Shown: piece after piece, positions 32,095 to 42,264 of the stretch
Numbering within the stretch: position 1 is the stretch's first letter
Layout of the letters: the number at the start of each line of letters is the position of its first letter
Source of the DNA: Akkermansia massiliensis
Lineage (GTDB): Bacteria; Verrucomicrobiota; Verrucomicrobiia; Verrucomicrobiales; Akkermansiaceae
Direction: 5' to 3'
Assembly (NCBI RefSeq): GCF_023516715.1
Contig: NZ_JAMGSI010000002.1
Location: 930,001 to 994,000 of the forward strand
DNA: 64,000 nucleotides
Position numbers and translations under genes: made by a program
The notes under the pieces: generated by a model
The model's database searches: none
Told to the model about the DNA's origin: nothing
What the model saw: the letters and a program-made list of their open reading frames with translations, nothing else

Positions 32095-35000
32095 CTATTT
32101 CATTTCCACCACGGCTTTTTCCCCCTTCTTGAGCTCCAGTTCCCGGAGCAGGAGGAAGTCGTTGGTCAGCAGGCCGGCCTTCTCCACGGGAGTGGCGGTT
32201 TCTCCAATGGTGACGGTGGCCTTTTTGGCGGTGATCCTGTTGGGGAACCAGACGCCCAGGCGCGCCTTGGCGTCCTTGTTGGCCGTGACGGTGAAGCCCT
32301 TGGCGGCGTCCGCGGGGTCGTTCCACTCAATATGCCACGGGGACGGAGCGCGGGATTCGTCCAGGCGCGCCGTCCAGGCGGGATCCCCGTAAAAAGCCAC
32401 GGTATCCCGGTCATGGATGAGGCCCATCTGGTCCTTGCCCATGCCGTAGCCGGCGGAGTTCATGCCCTTGGCAAAGTCCGGGTCGTCCTTGATGCCGTTG
32501 ATGTCCGGCGCGTTAAAGTTGACGTTCATGAGCTTGGGGAAGCGGGTCATGGTTTCGTCCAGAATGAACTGGTTGTTCAGGTACCAGGCTTCCGCCAGGC
32601 TGGAGGCGTCATGGTTGCTGAACAGGAGTCCCAGCGTTCCCCAGCCGCCCTTGCCGTACCAGGAGGGGACGGTGTAGCCCACCAGCTGGTTGAAGCCGTA
32701 GTGGCTCAGGGCGGTGACGGCCATGGAATTCTTCGTTTTTTTAGTATCCCCTACCAGGCAGTTCCCCGCGGCTACCCAGACGGCGGGAACCGGCTTGATT
32801 TCAATCTCCGGAGCCTTGATTCTCTCAAGGAAGGAGAGCAGGTCGTCCTCCTTCCCGTTGAAGATCGCGCCGCGCAGGAAGGTGGTGAATTCCTTGAACT
32901 GCTTTTTGTCCAGCACGTGGAACCGGTTGTTGCCGGAGACGATGATCCCCTTGCCGAAAGGCATTTCCAGATTGAACTGGGTGGCGTGGGAGGCCGTGAC
33001 GAAGAGCTGGGGAGCGTAAAGTTCCCAGTATTCCACGAGCTTGGGCGTCACGCCCAGCGTGGTTTCATCCCCGCGGTCCTGTTCCTTCAGGCCCTTCACG
33101 TAAAAAGCGGGCGTTACCTTGCCCTTGGAATTGTGCTGTTCCAGGTACTGGAAGGGCTGCCAGTCCGTGATGCTCATGCTGTCGGTGAAACGGGAGGCGT
33201 CCACGTTGGTGGTTCCCATGGAGCGGCTGATCACGAGCGGCTGCGTTTCAGAGGCTATCCTCATGGCGTCCTGCGGGGTGTAGCCCGTGACGATGCCCCA
33301 GATGCAGTCCCCGTACGGGTCGTCGTCCAGGCGGCGGGTCAGGCGGTGCAGGTCATTGACCAGCACCCGGTCTATTTCCTCCGGTCGCGCGACCACGGCC
33401 ATGAAGCGGGGAGCCATTTTCTTGAGCGTGTCCAGCTTGGCGAACATGGAGTCCTTCACGGTGACGATGGAGCCTCCGTGCTTTTCAGCCAGCTTGTCCG
33501 CCACGGCCTTCCATTCCGGCATGGCGGCGGTTTCCTCGGAGATGATGATGGCGTAGTCATTCTTGCCGGAGTCTTTTTTTATGGTTTTCACGGCAGTGGC
33601 GTGAATGCAAAAAGCCGCCGTGGAGACGGCGGCCTGGGTGGCATCGGGTTTGTCCGCCTGCTTTTCAGCAGGCGGAGCTTCCGCGGCCGGATGGTCCGGC
33701 AGGATGTTCAGGTTGAGATGTTCTCCCTTGCCGAAGATGTCTTTGGCAAGCTTGTTGACCTCTTCCACGGTGATGGCTTTCACGTCCGGAATGCTTTCCC
33801 TCTGCTGGGCCAGCCGTTCCGGTTTGGCCTGGGAATCCCTCAGCACGGAGGTCCAGTAGCCGTTGTCGCGCTGGGCGCGGTCCATGGAGTTGAGAATGGG
33901 GTTGCGGGCGCGGTCCAGTTCCTCCTGGGTGACGTTCCCCTTGCCGAGGTCGTCCGCAATCCTGGCAATCGCATTCCGCACGGCATCCTTGTTGCGCATC
34001 ACGCCGGAGCTGAGGGTGATGATGTAGCCGTCGTCCGGGTAGGTTTCACTGATGTTGAGCCCGGTGGAGGGGGAGTAGGTTTCCCCCATGTCTTCGCGCA
34101 GGCCCTTGAACACGCGGTCATAGAAGACGGCCTTGAGCATGTTCAGCCTGCGGGCCAGCTTCTTGTCTTCTCCGCCGGGCGTTTTCCAGAAGAGGCAGAC
34201 CAGCGTCTTGTCAATGGAGGAATCATAGGTCAGGTCCTTGGAGAAGTTGAAGTCCGCCATGGCAGGGTGGCGCAGTTTTTCATCCAGCTTCGCAGGGGCG
34301 TCCGCACGTTTGGGCACCGCGCCTACGGTGCGTTCCAGCAGGGGAATGATGTCTTCCGTCTTGAAGTCCCCCGTGACGGTCACTTCCATGTAATTGTTCT
34401 TCAGGGGGGCGTCCACCCAGTCCTGCACGTCCTTGACCTCATAGGAAGCCAGTTGTTCCTGCGCGGGGAAGGTGAAGCGGGGATTGTTCTTGTACAGGAT
34501 GGCGGGCACCTGCATCTTCATGGCTCCCTGAACCTCATGGTTCAGCTTGTTGTAAAGCATGGGGATGGCGCGGCGGAGCAGGGTGACGCCGTCCTGGCGG
34601 TAGCCGGGGTACATCAGGTAGGCCGTCTGGAGCTGGAGCTGCGTTTCCAGGTCTTCCTTGCTGGTATTTCCGGAGAGCAGGAAGGAGCGGTCCGTCATGG
34701 AGAAGCCCACGCCGACTTTCTTGCCTGCCATGATGGCGGCCAGTTCGTCGTTGGAGTGGTCCTTCAAGCCGCCGCCGTTCATCACGGCGCCCGCAAAGAG
34801 TTCCAGCCCGGAGGCTTTTTCCGGCCTGCTCAGTTCCCCGCCGTCCACGGCAAAGGTGATGTTGATGGAATCCTTGTCGAACTCCGTGGGCTTCAGGTTG
34901 ACGCGCACGCCGTTGGAAAGGGTGAGCTGGGTGACTCCCAGGTCAGCGGCTTCCGCGCGGGCCGTCACCTTGCCGGGTTCCCCGAATTTGTAGGAGAAGT

Positions 35001-36525
35001 CCTTCCGGCTGTCCGCCTGGTAGGGCTCCACCTTGGAGGCCCGGGCGTCCTGGTACGTCTTCATGATTTCAGCGCTTCCCTGGGCGTTTTCCTTGTTGGA
35101 GGTGACGATCACGCGGGGGAAGGCTCCGGTCCAGGCTTCCTTCAGAGCGGCCTGGCATTGTTCGGGCGTCAGGTTTTCCACGACTTCCCTGGAGATGGCC
35201 CAGTCTTCCTGCGGCGTGGTGAAGACCTTGTCCTGCGCGGCGCTCTGGGCGATGGCGGAGGCCACGTCTTCCGACTTGACGGTGGGCCAGGACTTGATGG
35301 CGTTTTCCGCGGCGGCAGTGATGTTGCTGCGGGCTTCCGCCAGCTCCTCCTTGTTGAAGCCGAATTCGATGGCCCGGCGCAGCTCCTGTTCAATGGCGGT
35401 CAGGGCCGGCTTCCAGTTCTTGTAGTCCGCCTGGGTCTGGATGGCGTCCACTTGCGCCGCTTCCATCACGTCCATGCGTCCGCCTTCCGCGGAAATGAAG
35501 GGGCAGTCCGCATTCTTCGCCATCTTTTCCAGACGGCGGTTCAGCATGGCGTAAGCCACGTTGAGGGGAATGTCCTCGTTGCGGTTGGCGACCGTGTCCG
35601 GCTTCTTCACGTAGGGACGGGCGATGTTGACGCTGACTTCCGTGCTGGTGGCCTCCTTGTTGGTGATCCAGTGGGCGGTGGTTTCCGTGGCCGTCTTGAG
35701 CGCGCCCCGGTCCGTCTGGAAGGAGTAATTGTCCTTCTTCATGGAGCCGAAGTATTTTTCCACCCAGGCCTTGCCCTGTTCCGGCGTGATGTCTCCGGCG
35801 ATGACGAGCTGCATCTGGCTGGGGACGTAATGGGTCTGATAGTAGTTTACAAATTTTTCCCGCGGCGCGGTACGGATTACTTCCAGCGTGCCGATGGGGT
35901 AGCGGTCGGGAATCCTGGTGCCGTCAAGCATGATGGAGAAGACCTCCTTCATGACCCGGTAGCCGGCGGAATCCCGCGCCTTGTATTCACTGGTGATGAT
36001 GCCGCGTTCCGCGTCAATGGCGCTTTCCTCCAGCAGGGCGCCGTCCGCAAAATCCCTCATGATGGTGAAGGCCAGGTTCACGGTGGACTCCTTCATGCTG
36101 GGCACGTCCATCATGTACACGGTTTCGTCAAAGGCGGTGTAGGCGTTCGCGTCCCCGCCCAGGCCCAGGCCTTCCTTCTGCATGGCGGGAATCATTTCCC
36201 CGCGCTTGAAATGCGTGCTTCCGTTGAAAACCATGTGTTCCAGGAAGTGGGAGATGCCCTGGATGTCGTCCGTTTCATTCAGGGAACCCGTATTGACGCG
36301 CAGGCGGATGCTGAACCGGCCCTTGGGCTCTGCGTTCGGGCGGATGAAGTAGGTCAGCCCGTTGGGGAGCTTTCCCTTGATAAGCCGGGGATCCTGCTTG
36401 GGAATGCCTGCCGCCGGTTGGACAGCGGCGGCCTGGGTCTTGTTTTCTGCTGCGGCTTCGGCCAGCGAATGGGCCGGGAGTAGGCACGCGGCAGCCAGAA
36501 TGGAGGTGATGGTAAATGCCTTCAT
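32095..36525 (-). CDS. Secreted M16 zinc protease fused to a caspase-fold (C25-like) domain
   Basis: A 1476-residue exported protein with a signal peptide at 1-22. The M16 (insulinase/pitrilysin) part has the zinc motif HFLEH (His93, Glu96, His97) with third ligand Glu173, and a second, inactive M16 half (about 520-940). After about residue 970 comes a domain unrelated to M16. It has alternating beta/alpha pattern with SHATQ near 1177 and a hydrophobic strand ending in AAGNCLVGD near 1253. This resembles the His and Cys positions of the gingipain/C25 caspase fold. The extreme C-terminus (about 1395-1476) is a small beta domain as found after C25 proteases. The protein is probably periplasmic or surface-exposed and degrades peptides. 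The M16 call is firm; the C25-like call is by motif pattern only. Confidence 0.85.
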   Translation of the reverse strand: MKAFTITSILAAACLLPAHSLAEAAAENKTQAAAVQPAAGIPKQDPRLIKGKLPNGLTYFIRPNAEPKGRFSIRLRVNTGSLNETDDIQGISHFLEHMVFNGSTHFKRGEMIPAMQKEGLGLGGDANAYTAFDETVYMMDVPSMKESTVNLAFTIMRDFADGALLEESAIDAERGIITSEYKARDSAGYRVMKEVFSIMLDGTRIPDRYPIGTLEVIRTAPREKFVNYYQTHYVPSQMQLVIAGDITPEQGKAWVEKYFGSMKKDNYSFQTDRGALKTATETTAHWITNKEATSTEVSVNIARPYVKKPDTVANRNEDIPLNVAYAMLNRRLEKMAKNADCPFISAEGGRMDVMEAAQVDAIQTQADYKNWKPALTAIEQELRRAIEFGFNKEELAEARSNITAAAENAIKSWPTVKSEDVASAIAQSAAQDKVFTTPQEDWAISREVVENLTPEQCQAALKEAWTGAFPRVIVTSNKENAQGSAEIMKTYQDARASKVEPYQADSRKDFSYKFGEPGKVTARAEAADLGVTQLTLSNGVRVNLKPTEFDKDSINITFAVDGGELSRPEKASGLELFAGAVMNGGGLKDHSNDELAAIMAGKKVGVGFSMTDRSFLLSGNTSKEDLETQLQLQTAYLMYPGYRQDGVTLLRRAIPMLYNKLNHEVQGAMKMQVPAILYKNNPRFTFPAQEQLASYEVKDVQDWVDAPLKNNYMEVTVTGDFKTEDIIPLLERTVGAVPKRADAPAKLDEKLRHPAMADFNFSKDLTYDSSIDKTLVCLFWKTPGGEDKKLARRLNMLKAVFYDRVFKGLREDMGETYSPSTGLNISETYPDDGYIITLSSGVMRNKDAVRNAIARIADDLGKGNVTQEELDRARNPILNSMDRAQRDNGYWTSVLRDSQAKPERLAQQRESIPDVKAITVEEVNKLAKDIFGKGEHLNLNILPDHPAAEAPPAEKQADKPDATQAAVSTAAFCIHATAVKTIKKDSGKNDYAIIISEETAAMPEWKAVADKLAEKHGGSIVTVKDSMFAKLDTLKKMAPRFMAVVARPEEIDRVLVNDLHRLTRRLDDDPYGDCIWGIVTGYTPQDAMRIASETQPLVISRSMGTTNVDASRFTDSMSITDWQPFQYLEQHNSKGKVTPAFYVKGLKEQDRGDETTLGVTPKLVEYWELYAPQLFVTASHATQFNLEMPFGKGIIVSGNNRFHVLDKKQFKEFTTFLRGAIFNGKEDDLLSFLERIKAPEIEIKPVPAVWVAAGNCLVGDTKKTKNSMAVTALSHYGFNQLVGYTVPSWYGKGGWGTLGLLFSNHDASSLAEAWYLNNQFILDETMTRFPKLMNVNFNAPDINGIKDDPDFAKGMNSAGYGMGKDQMGLIHDRDTVAFYGDPAWTARLDESRAPSPWHIEWNDPADAAKGFTVTANKDAKARLGVWFPNRITAKKATVTIGETATPVEKAGLLTNDFLLLRELELKKGEKAVVEMK

Positions 36526-36632
36526 GGAAAAATACTGCCCTCTTGTTTCACACGATTTTCCGGGCAAGTCAAGCGGCCTTCTCTGCATAAAAGAGGTGAA
36601 TTTCCGGAGAACCTCCGGAAACGGAAGCCATA

Positions 36633-37838
36633 TCAAAAGGATGAGGAAGGCATCCATTCATCCCGCGGGCGCGGCTCTGAAATTCCGCAGATGCGGTCCA
36701 CGCAGCGCTCCCACGCCTCCCGGCCCTGGTAGATCTCCACCTCAATGCGCAGGAAGTAAATGGGAACCTCCGGGTCTTCCTCCGGTTTTTCCAGCCGCAC
36801 GGCGTCCTTCTCCGTGGTCACGATCATGTCCATGGCCCGGTCCGCGCAGCGGTCGTAGAACTCCTGCAATTCCGCTTGTTCAAACCAGTGGTGGTCCGGG
36901 AACCTGCGGCAGATTTCCACGTGGGCGCCCAGGGAGCGCAGGGAATCTTCAAAGCTTTCCGGGCGCGCGATGCCGCTGAGGCACGCCACCCATTTCCCCT
37001 GGAGGGCCTCCAGGGGAAGCCGTTCCCCCGTGAACACGTTTTCTAGGTACCGGGGGCCGTGGTCGCTCACGATGATGTCCGCCACGGGATTGTACTTCCT
37101 GATGGCGGCGATCAGATCATCCTGGGGCTTGCCGCCGCATTTGGTCAGAACGATGTAGCTGGCGCGCGCCAGGCTGCCCCTGGGCTCCCGCAGGGTGCCG
37201 CGCGGGAGCATGGCCCCGGTGCCGAAGGGCGCGCCGCAGTCCACCAGCACGATGTCCAGTTCATGAGCCAGTTTCAGGTATTGCATGCCGTCGTCCAGCA
37301 GCAGGGTGTCGCACCCCAGGTGTTCAATGGCGAAGATGCCGGACTTGATGCGGTTCTTGTCCACCAGAACCGCCACGCCGTCCAGGTTCTTGGCAAGCAT
37401 GAAGGGTTCGTCTCCGGAATGCAGGGGGCCCAGGTAGCGCGTTTCCCCGTCGCTGGCGATCTTGGGCAGGTTTTCCGGCTGGCGGCCGTCCTTGTCCTTC
37501 CACTCCTGGGGCTTGTCCAGGTCCGCGCTCTTGTAGCCGCGGGTCAGGATGGCTACCTTGCGGCCGCGCTGGGTGAGGGTGCGGGCCAGCAGTTCCACCA
37601 CCGGAGTCTTTCCGGTGCCCCCCACGGTGATGTTCCCCACGCTGACCACCAGCGTTCCCAGCCTGGCCTGCTTCGCGATGCTGGAGTGGAACAGGTACAG
37701 CCGCGCCAGCACCACCAGCCTGAACAGCCAGGAGGCCCCGCGCAGGACCATGCGCATCATGGAGGCGCGGAACCCCTTGGCCCGGCCGAAGATGACTTCC
37801 GTCCCCCACTCTTCAAACTCTTCCGATCTGGATTTCAT
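36633..37838 (-). CDS. lpxK: Tetraacyldisaccharide 4'-kinase
   Basis: Inner-membrane kinase that phosphorylates the 4' position of the lipid A precursor, giving lipid IVA. The 401-residue protein has an N-terminal membrane helix (about 30-50), then the P-loop within [14 protein letters not shown] near residues 66-79 and the TRGYKS motif. Further on are [24 protein letters not shown] and [18 protein letters not shown], all typical of LpxK. Its presence shows that the organism makes lipid A and so has an outer membrane with lipopolysaccharide. A zinc-ribbon protein gene lies 31 nt upstream on the same strand and is probably co-transcribed. Identification is firm. Confidence 0.95.
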
Positions 37839-37869
37839 GATAAGCCCGGCGGCGCGCCTGGAAACTCCG

Positions 37870-38571
37870 TCAGTGGAGGATGCGGTGGCAGCTGTCGCAG
37901 TAAACGGTTTCGTGGCCGCCCAGCACCTTCATGCGGGCGTTGTCCGTAATGACCATGTGGCAGCCGCCGCAGTGGCCTTTTTCATCCATCGGCACAATGA
38001 CCGGGACTCCCTTGCTTTTGGTCATCCGTTCGTATTCCCCCAGGGAATCCTCCGGAACGGCGGCGGCCAGGTCCGCGCGTTCCGCATTCAAGTGGTCCAG
38101 AAGCTCCTTGTCCGTTTCCGCCGTCCGGTCAAAGCGGGCCAGCGTTTCCTCCATCTCGCGCTGGGCGTCCCGCGCGCGCCGGATTTTCTGCTCCATATCC
38201 GTTTTCGCGGCTTCCAGACGTTCCATCAGCTCCAGCTCGGAGGTTTCCAGGGCGTCAATGGCGGCTTCCGTCTTCTCCACCTCCTGAATGCACATCTGGT
38301 ATTCCTCGTTTTTCCGGGTGTTGGACTGGAGGGTTTTCATCTTGCCGACGTAGGCGCGCTTGGTTTCAACGGCGGCTTCCACGTCCCGTATGCTCTTCTC
38401 AACGCTCGCGACTTCCTGCTTGGCGGCCAGGGCCTTCTGCTTGATGGCCTCCATCTGGCGCAGGAGGCGCGTTCTCTGTTCCGGCAGAGAGGCCAGCTCC
38501 TTCCGGAGTTTGGAGATCCGCACGTCCTTTTCCTGAAGGATCAGCAACTGGTCTAAATCGGCATGATTCAT
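37870..38571 (-). CDS. Coiled-coil protein with C4 zinc ribbon
   Basis: A 233-residue protein. Residues 5-175 are a long charged coiled coil beginning [22 protein letters not shown]. The C-terminus is a zinc ribbon with two CxxC pairs, CGGC near residue 200 and CDSC near 225. This is the architecture of the C4-type zinc-ribbon (zf-RING_7) family found in many bacteria; some members are annotated as nucleic-acid-binding, but function is not settled. It starts at ATG 38571, where the conserved N-terminus begins; the upstream frame is not protein-like. It lies 31 nt before lpxK on the same strand. Confidence 0.85.
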   Translation of the reverse strand: MNHADLDQLLILQEKDVRISKLRKELASLPEQRTRLLRQMEAIKQKALAAKQEVASVEKSIRDVEAAVETKRAYVGKMKTLQSNTRKNEEYQMCIQEVEKTEAAIDALETSELELMERLEAAKTDMEQKIRRARDAQREMEETLARFDRTAETDKELLDHLNAERADLAAAVPEDSLGEYERMTKSKGVPVIVPMDEKGHCGGCHMVITDNARMKVLGGHETVYCDSCHRILH

Positions 38572-38917
38572 CGCCTGCCACCCTAGCATGCCCCGGCGGG
38601 GTGGAAAAGATTTTTTCTCGGCTCCGGGGCGGCGGCCCTTCCGTCTTTTTACGGTGCAGGGGAGCGGCGTCCCGTGTTTCGGGGAAAAGGAGGTTTTCCT
38701 GAGAAACGGCCTCCCGTTTCCCGCTGAGTATTTCAAGCAGGGCCTTCTGCTGCGCCGGAGTGCCGCCCTGTGCGGGCGGCGGCATGGAAAGTTCCGCGTA
38801 CTGCCGCGCCAGTTTGTTTTTCTTCTGCCGGTTCTGCCAGAAAAGGAAGGCGCACACGGCAAGCACGCAGGCGCAGGCGGCTGCCAGGACCGTGTATGAA
38901 TGGCGGTTGGAGGGCAT
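38399..38917 (-). CDS. Possible small single-pass membrane protein, doubtful
   Basis: A 172-codon frame starting [11 protein letters not shown], with one strong membrane helix (about residues 7-28) and then a charged, helical stretch ([15 protein letters not shown]...[14 protein letters not shown]). The first 110 codons fall in a gap with no other gene and look protein-like. The last 57 overlap the start of the zinc-ribbon gene in another frame, which is unusual and lowers confidence. A gene that truly ends earlier but has lost its stop by mutation is also possible. No family recognised. Confidence 0.35.
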   Translation of the reverse strand: MPSNRHSYTVLAAACACVLAVCAFLFWQNRQKKNKLARQYAELSMPPPAQGGTPAQQKALLEILSGKREAVSQENLLFPETRDAAPLHRKKTEGPPPRSREKIFSTPPGHARVAGDESCRFRPVADPSGKGRADLQTPEGAGLSAGTENAPPAPDGGHQAEGPGRQAGSRER

Positions 38918-39037
38918 GACGGGAGAGACTAGCCGTGCATTGTAGAGAAAGACGCTCCCCTGTTCCAGGTAAATCAACAACGGGGAAAAGAGAGCCGCCA
39001 TGGGGGCGGAAGCCTTCCGCGGCTGTTCCGGCGGCTC

Positions 39038-40345
39038 TTAAAACGTCAGGATGGTTTGGAGCCGGAAGACGCTGGCGTTTCCGGTGTCGTCCCGGCCCGC
39101 GGGGTTGGAAATCCACAGCAGGGAGGGCTGGATCAGGAACCAGGGAGTCACGGAAATGTTATAGTGGCATTCCATCACCACTTCCTTTTTGCTTCTGGAA
39201 CGGCCTTCCGCCATGCTCCCGTCGTCCGGGCGGGTCACGGCCAGGGCAATGCCGAACTGGTTGGCTTCCCCCTCCTCGCAGACGCCCAGGTGCTGGAGAG
39301 GCTGGCTGCAAACGAAGCCGCCGGACCATTGGACGGCGGCGCCGCAGAAGTTGTCCCGCGTGGAATCGCTCCAGCCCGCGCGGCAGAAGGCCTTCCACGG
39401 GCTGCCGCCAAGCTGCTGCTCCACGTTCAGGGCGATCCCGGCCACGGTGTGGAGGTTCTTCCTTTCCTCCCCGTCCGGCAGTTCGTTGATGCGGGCCATG
39501 AAGGGGGTGAGCTTGACGGCCCCGGAATCATGCACCCACGCCAGTTCCGCCAGGACGTTGAAATTCTTGCCGTCCGTGTGTTTCAGCGGGGAGGCGTTCT
39601 GGGGGCAGCTGGTGAAGTTGCCGCCCAGCATGGCGTACCACTGTTCGTGGAACTGGTGCTGGAAGATGACGCCCAGGTTGGAATCCGCCATGGGAATCAC
39701 CTGGTTGTTGACGAAGGGGGAGGCGCAGAACTGGCCGAAGGAGGAATTGGCGTAGCTGTTGGTGTCAAAATAATTCGTCTGGTTCACCACGCCCGCGACG
39801 ATGGCGCTTTTTCCCCGGTTGAAGGTTTGCAGGAGCGCTATTTCCGGCAGGAAGAAGATTCTTTCCCCGAAGATGTCCGTATGCGTGTCTCCCGTCAGGC
39901 CGATGGCGTCATTCATGTTGCCGCCCCTCCACGTCTTTCCGGTCAGCGCAGTGGAGCCTGAAAGCTCCAGTTTCAGCCACGTTTCCCGGTTGCTGGGCGC
40001 CTGGATGAGGCGGTAATTGGCGTGGGCGTGCAGCAGGTACCAGAGCTGGGTGCCGGGCTTGTCCGGAGCCGGGTGGTGGATGGAGTTGTAGGAAAAGGCG
40101 TTTTCCACCAGGAATTCCAGTCCCGCGCGGTGCGCTTTGGAGTGGAGGCCGGTCAGGGCCTGCGTAAGGGAATCGTTGGGGATGGGGGCCGTTTCGTCCC
40201 CGTAATCCCCGCCCAGCAAATTGATGTCCGCCAGCAGGTGGGCCGGAGGTTCCGGCTGGTCCGGGCGGAGCATTTCGGTTCCTGCCTGTCTGCCCTGGGC
40301 GGCGAAGGCTCCCAGAAGGCCGAGGATGATGAGGGGACGGTACAT
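39038..40345 (-). CDS. OprB-type carbohydrate-selective porin
   Basis: A 435-residue outer-membrane protein with a signal peptide (MYRPLIILGLLGAFAAQG). OprB-family features are the GDYGDETAP loop early on, alternating amphipathic strands, and the C-terminal run YNISVTPWFLIQPSLLWISNPAGRDD...FRLQTILTF. The terminal Phe is as expected for BAM substrates. OprB porins pass sugars across the outer membrane. In a mucin-degrading organism it may import released sugars, but substrate specificity cannot be read from sequence. It is a single gene on the minus strand between RNase D and the doubtful small membrane protein. Confidence 0.87.
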   Translation of the reverse strand: MYRPLIILGLLGAFAAQGRQAGTEMLRPDQPEPPAHLLADINLLGGDYGDETAPIPNDSLTQALTGLHSKAHRAGLEFLVENAFSYNSIHHPAPDKPGTQLWYLLHAHANYRLIQAPSNRETWLKLELSGSTALTGKTWRGGNMNDAIGLTGDTHTDIFGERIFFLPEIALLQTFNRGKSAIVAGVVNQTNYFDTNSYANSSFGQFCASPFVNNQVIPMADSNLGVIFQHQFHEQWYAMLGGNFTSCPQNASPLKHTDGKNFNVLAELAWVHDSGAVKLTPFMARINELPDGEERKNLHTVAGIALNVEQQLGGSPWKAFCRAGWSDSTRDNFCGAAVQWSGGFVCSQPLQHLGVCEEGEANQFGIALAVTRPDDGSMAEGRSRSKKEVVMECHYNISVTPWFLIQPSLLWISNPAGRDDTGNASVFRLQTILTF

Positions 40346-40528
40346 GTTGTCAGGTGAATAGGTAAGTGGTGCAGGGGGAGGAGGGGCCCTATCCTAAGGG
40401 ATGGGGCAGGAGGAGGAAAAGCGGCAAATCACCCCCGTTGAGTCATGACGCAGCCGGCGGGGCATTTCTGCCGCGGAAGGTCCGGTTCAGGGGGAAATGC
40501 CGGAAGCGCGCCGGAAAGACGGGGCCGG

Positions 40529-41587
40529 TTAAAAGCCCAGGGCTTCCTTCTGCCAGTTCAGCAGGGTGGAGACGCCTTTTTCCCTGTCTTCCGCAATGGC
40601 TTCCAGGGAGGCCCGGGTAATCAGGAAGGAGCCTTCCATGCCCAGTTCTTCAGCCTTTTCATCCCTGAGCTTGCACAGGCGCGCCAGATTGGCCTCAAAC
40701 TGGTCGGAATGCTGGCGGCGCTGGATGCGCGGGCGGCAGGGATAGTCGTCTTCATCCAGCAGGTAAAATTTCTGGAGGGCGTCCATGAACCGGCTGCGCC
40801 TGTGGGAGTGGAAGCGGGGCGGAGGAGTCACGGTGCGCTGTTCCTGAAGGGCCAGGCTCCACTGGATGAGGTCCGCGTTGGAGCAGACCATGAACGCGGG
40901 CTTGTCCCACGCTTTAGCCTCCGCATCGCGCCATGTCCACAGTTCCCGGAGGGCGGCCAGCCCTTTCCTGTTCAGCTTGCCGCAGCCCTGGATGCGCCAG
41001 GGGTCCTGATGGCCGGCCAGATGGCGTTCCCGGGCTCGGTCCATGGAGTGCCTGCAAATCTCTTCAAACCAGCCCATGCGTCCTTTTTCCCGGAGGGCGG
41101 CCGTCAGTTTGTCCGCCATGTCCAGCATGTAATTCACGTCGTTCAGGGCATAGGTGACCATGGTCGGGGAAAGGGGGCGCCGCGCCCAGTCCGCCTTTTG
41201 GGAGGACTTGCTCAGGGCTACGCCGTGGAAATGTTCCACCAGGGCGGCCAGCCCGAACTGGCGGAAGCCCAGCAGGCGCGCCGCCGTCTGGGTATCCCAG
41301 ATCATGGCGGGCAGCGTTTCCCAGGCGTTCTGGAAGAGGCTCATGTCATAATCCGCCCCGTGCATCCAGACTTCCGTTTCCTTCAGCCAGTTGTAAAACG
41401 GCCCCATGTCTTCAATGGAGAGAGGGTCGATCAGGCAGGAGCCCGTTTCATCCGCGTACTGGATCAGGCAGATCTTTTCCTGATAGCGGTGCAGGCTGTC
41501 TGCCTCCAGGTCCAGGACTACCCGTCCCGTGGGCTGTGCGGTGGCGCGCTTGCGCCATTCCAGTAATTCCTCTTTCTCGCTAATCAT
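40529..41587 (-). CDS. rnd: Ribonuclease D
   Basis: 3'-to-5' exoribonuclease of the DEDD family, which trims tRNA and other small RNA precursors. The 352-residue protein shows Exo I (VVLDLEADS with the Asp-x-Glu pair, residues 23-31), Exo II (WMHGADYDMSLFQ near 78-90), Exo III (ALNDVNYMLDMADKL near 144-158), and an HRDC domain (about 195-270, KGLAALRELWTWRDAEAKAWDKPAF). The start ATG at 41587 (MISEKEELLEW) is preferred; the longer frame upstream is not similar to known RNase D. It is divergent from the small HTH-like gene at 41713. Identification is firm. Confidence 0.9.
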   Translation of the reverse strand: MISEKEELLEWRKRATAQPTGRVVLDLEADSLHRYQEKICLIQYADETGSCLIDPLSIEDMGPFYNWLKETEVWMHGADYDMSLFQNAWETLPAMIWDTQTAARLLGFRQFGLAALVEHFHGVALSKSSQKADWARRPLSPTMVTYALNDVNYMLDMADKLTAALREKGRMGWFEEICRHSMDRARERHLAGHQDPWRIQGCGKLNRKGLAALRELWTWRDAEAKAWDKPAFMVCSNADLIQWSLALQEQRTVTPPPRFHSHRRSRFMDALQKFYLLDEDDYPCRPRIQRRQHSDQFEANLARLCKLRDEKAEELGMEGSFLITRASLEAIAEDREKGVSTLLNWQKEALGF

Positions 41588-41712
41588 CTTATTGCAACAG
41601 AGCGGGATTGAACCATGTATCAGCACGCCGGGCAACTGGAAATGCAAAAAAAGTGCTGATGGGGCAATCATGTATTGCCTATTTCCCGGAAATAGGGCAC
41701 GAAGAAAGGCGC

Positions 41713-42042
41713 ATGGAAGAGGAAGCTACAGAAACCGGACGCAACCACGGAGAACAGCCTTTGGACGAATTGATGAAGCGCTGGCATCTGACCAACCACG
41801 ACCTGGTGGAGATTTCCCCGGAACAGCTTACCCACAAGCAGGTTCAAAAGGCCCGGCAGGGACGCCAGCTTACCTTGAAAATGATGCAGAAGGTGTGCCG
41901 CGCCTTGAACGTGGCCATCTGGGAGCGGCTTACCCCCATGCAGAAGGAGCAGTATTTTGAATACATGCACAAGCATGTGTTCAGCTATGCCAAGGGGTAT
42001 GACCCGGCCTGGAAGGATCCGAACATGGACATGATGGCCTGA
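41713..42042 (+). CDS. Small conserved helix-turn-helix-like protein
   Basis: A 109-residue cytoplasmic protein. The central part (about 20-75, ELMKRWHLTNHDLVEIS...QLTHKQVQKARQGRQLTLKMMQKVCRALN) has the spacing of a helix-turn-helix. It resembles short proteins of environmental and verrucomicrobial genomes with the phrase TNHDLV...EQLTHK. A C-terminal aromatic segment (YMHKHVFSYAKGYDPAW) follows. It is divergent from RNase D. The ATG at 41713 was chosen because the region before it is neither conserved nor protein-like. DNA-binding is inferred; no target is known. Confidence 0.68.
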   Translation: MEEEATETGRNHGEQPLDELMKRWHLTNHDLVEISPEQLTHKQVQKARQGRQLTLKMMQKVCRALNVAIWERLTPMQKEQYFEYMHKHVFSYAKGYDPAWKDPNMDMMA

Positions 42043-42264
42043 TTCCGGACCTCTTTTCCGCCGCGGAGGCACGCGTTCCCTTTTCCGTTTCTTGTTTCAC
42101 GCTTCCGGGGGAAACCGGGCTGCGGCAGGGAATTTTTTTACAAGGCTGGCGGTTTTTATGAAGCGCCCTGATGCCCCGTTTTTTCCCGTTTTTACGGGAG
42201 ATGGGCAGATCGTCCCGGGTATGGTATTGTGTTCCAGCAGGATGGAAAAAAACAGACATTCCAT

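Noticed and set aside
32026-36483. A 1485-codon frame antisense to the M16 protease gene
   Set aside because: Translation is rich in His, Gly, Val and Phe in the way of antisense frames in GC-rich DNA; the minus-strand gene has clear catalytic motifs.
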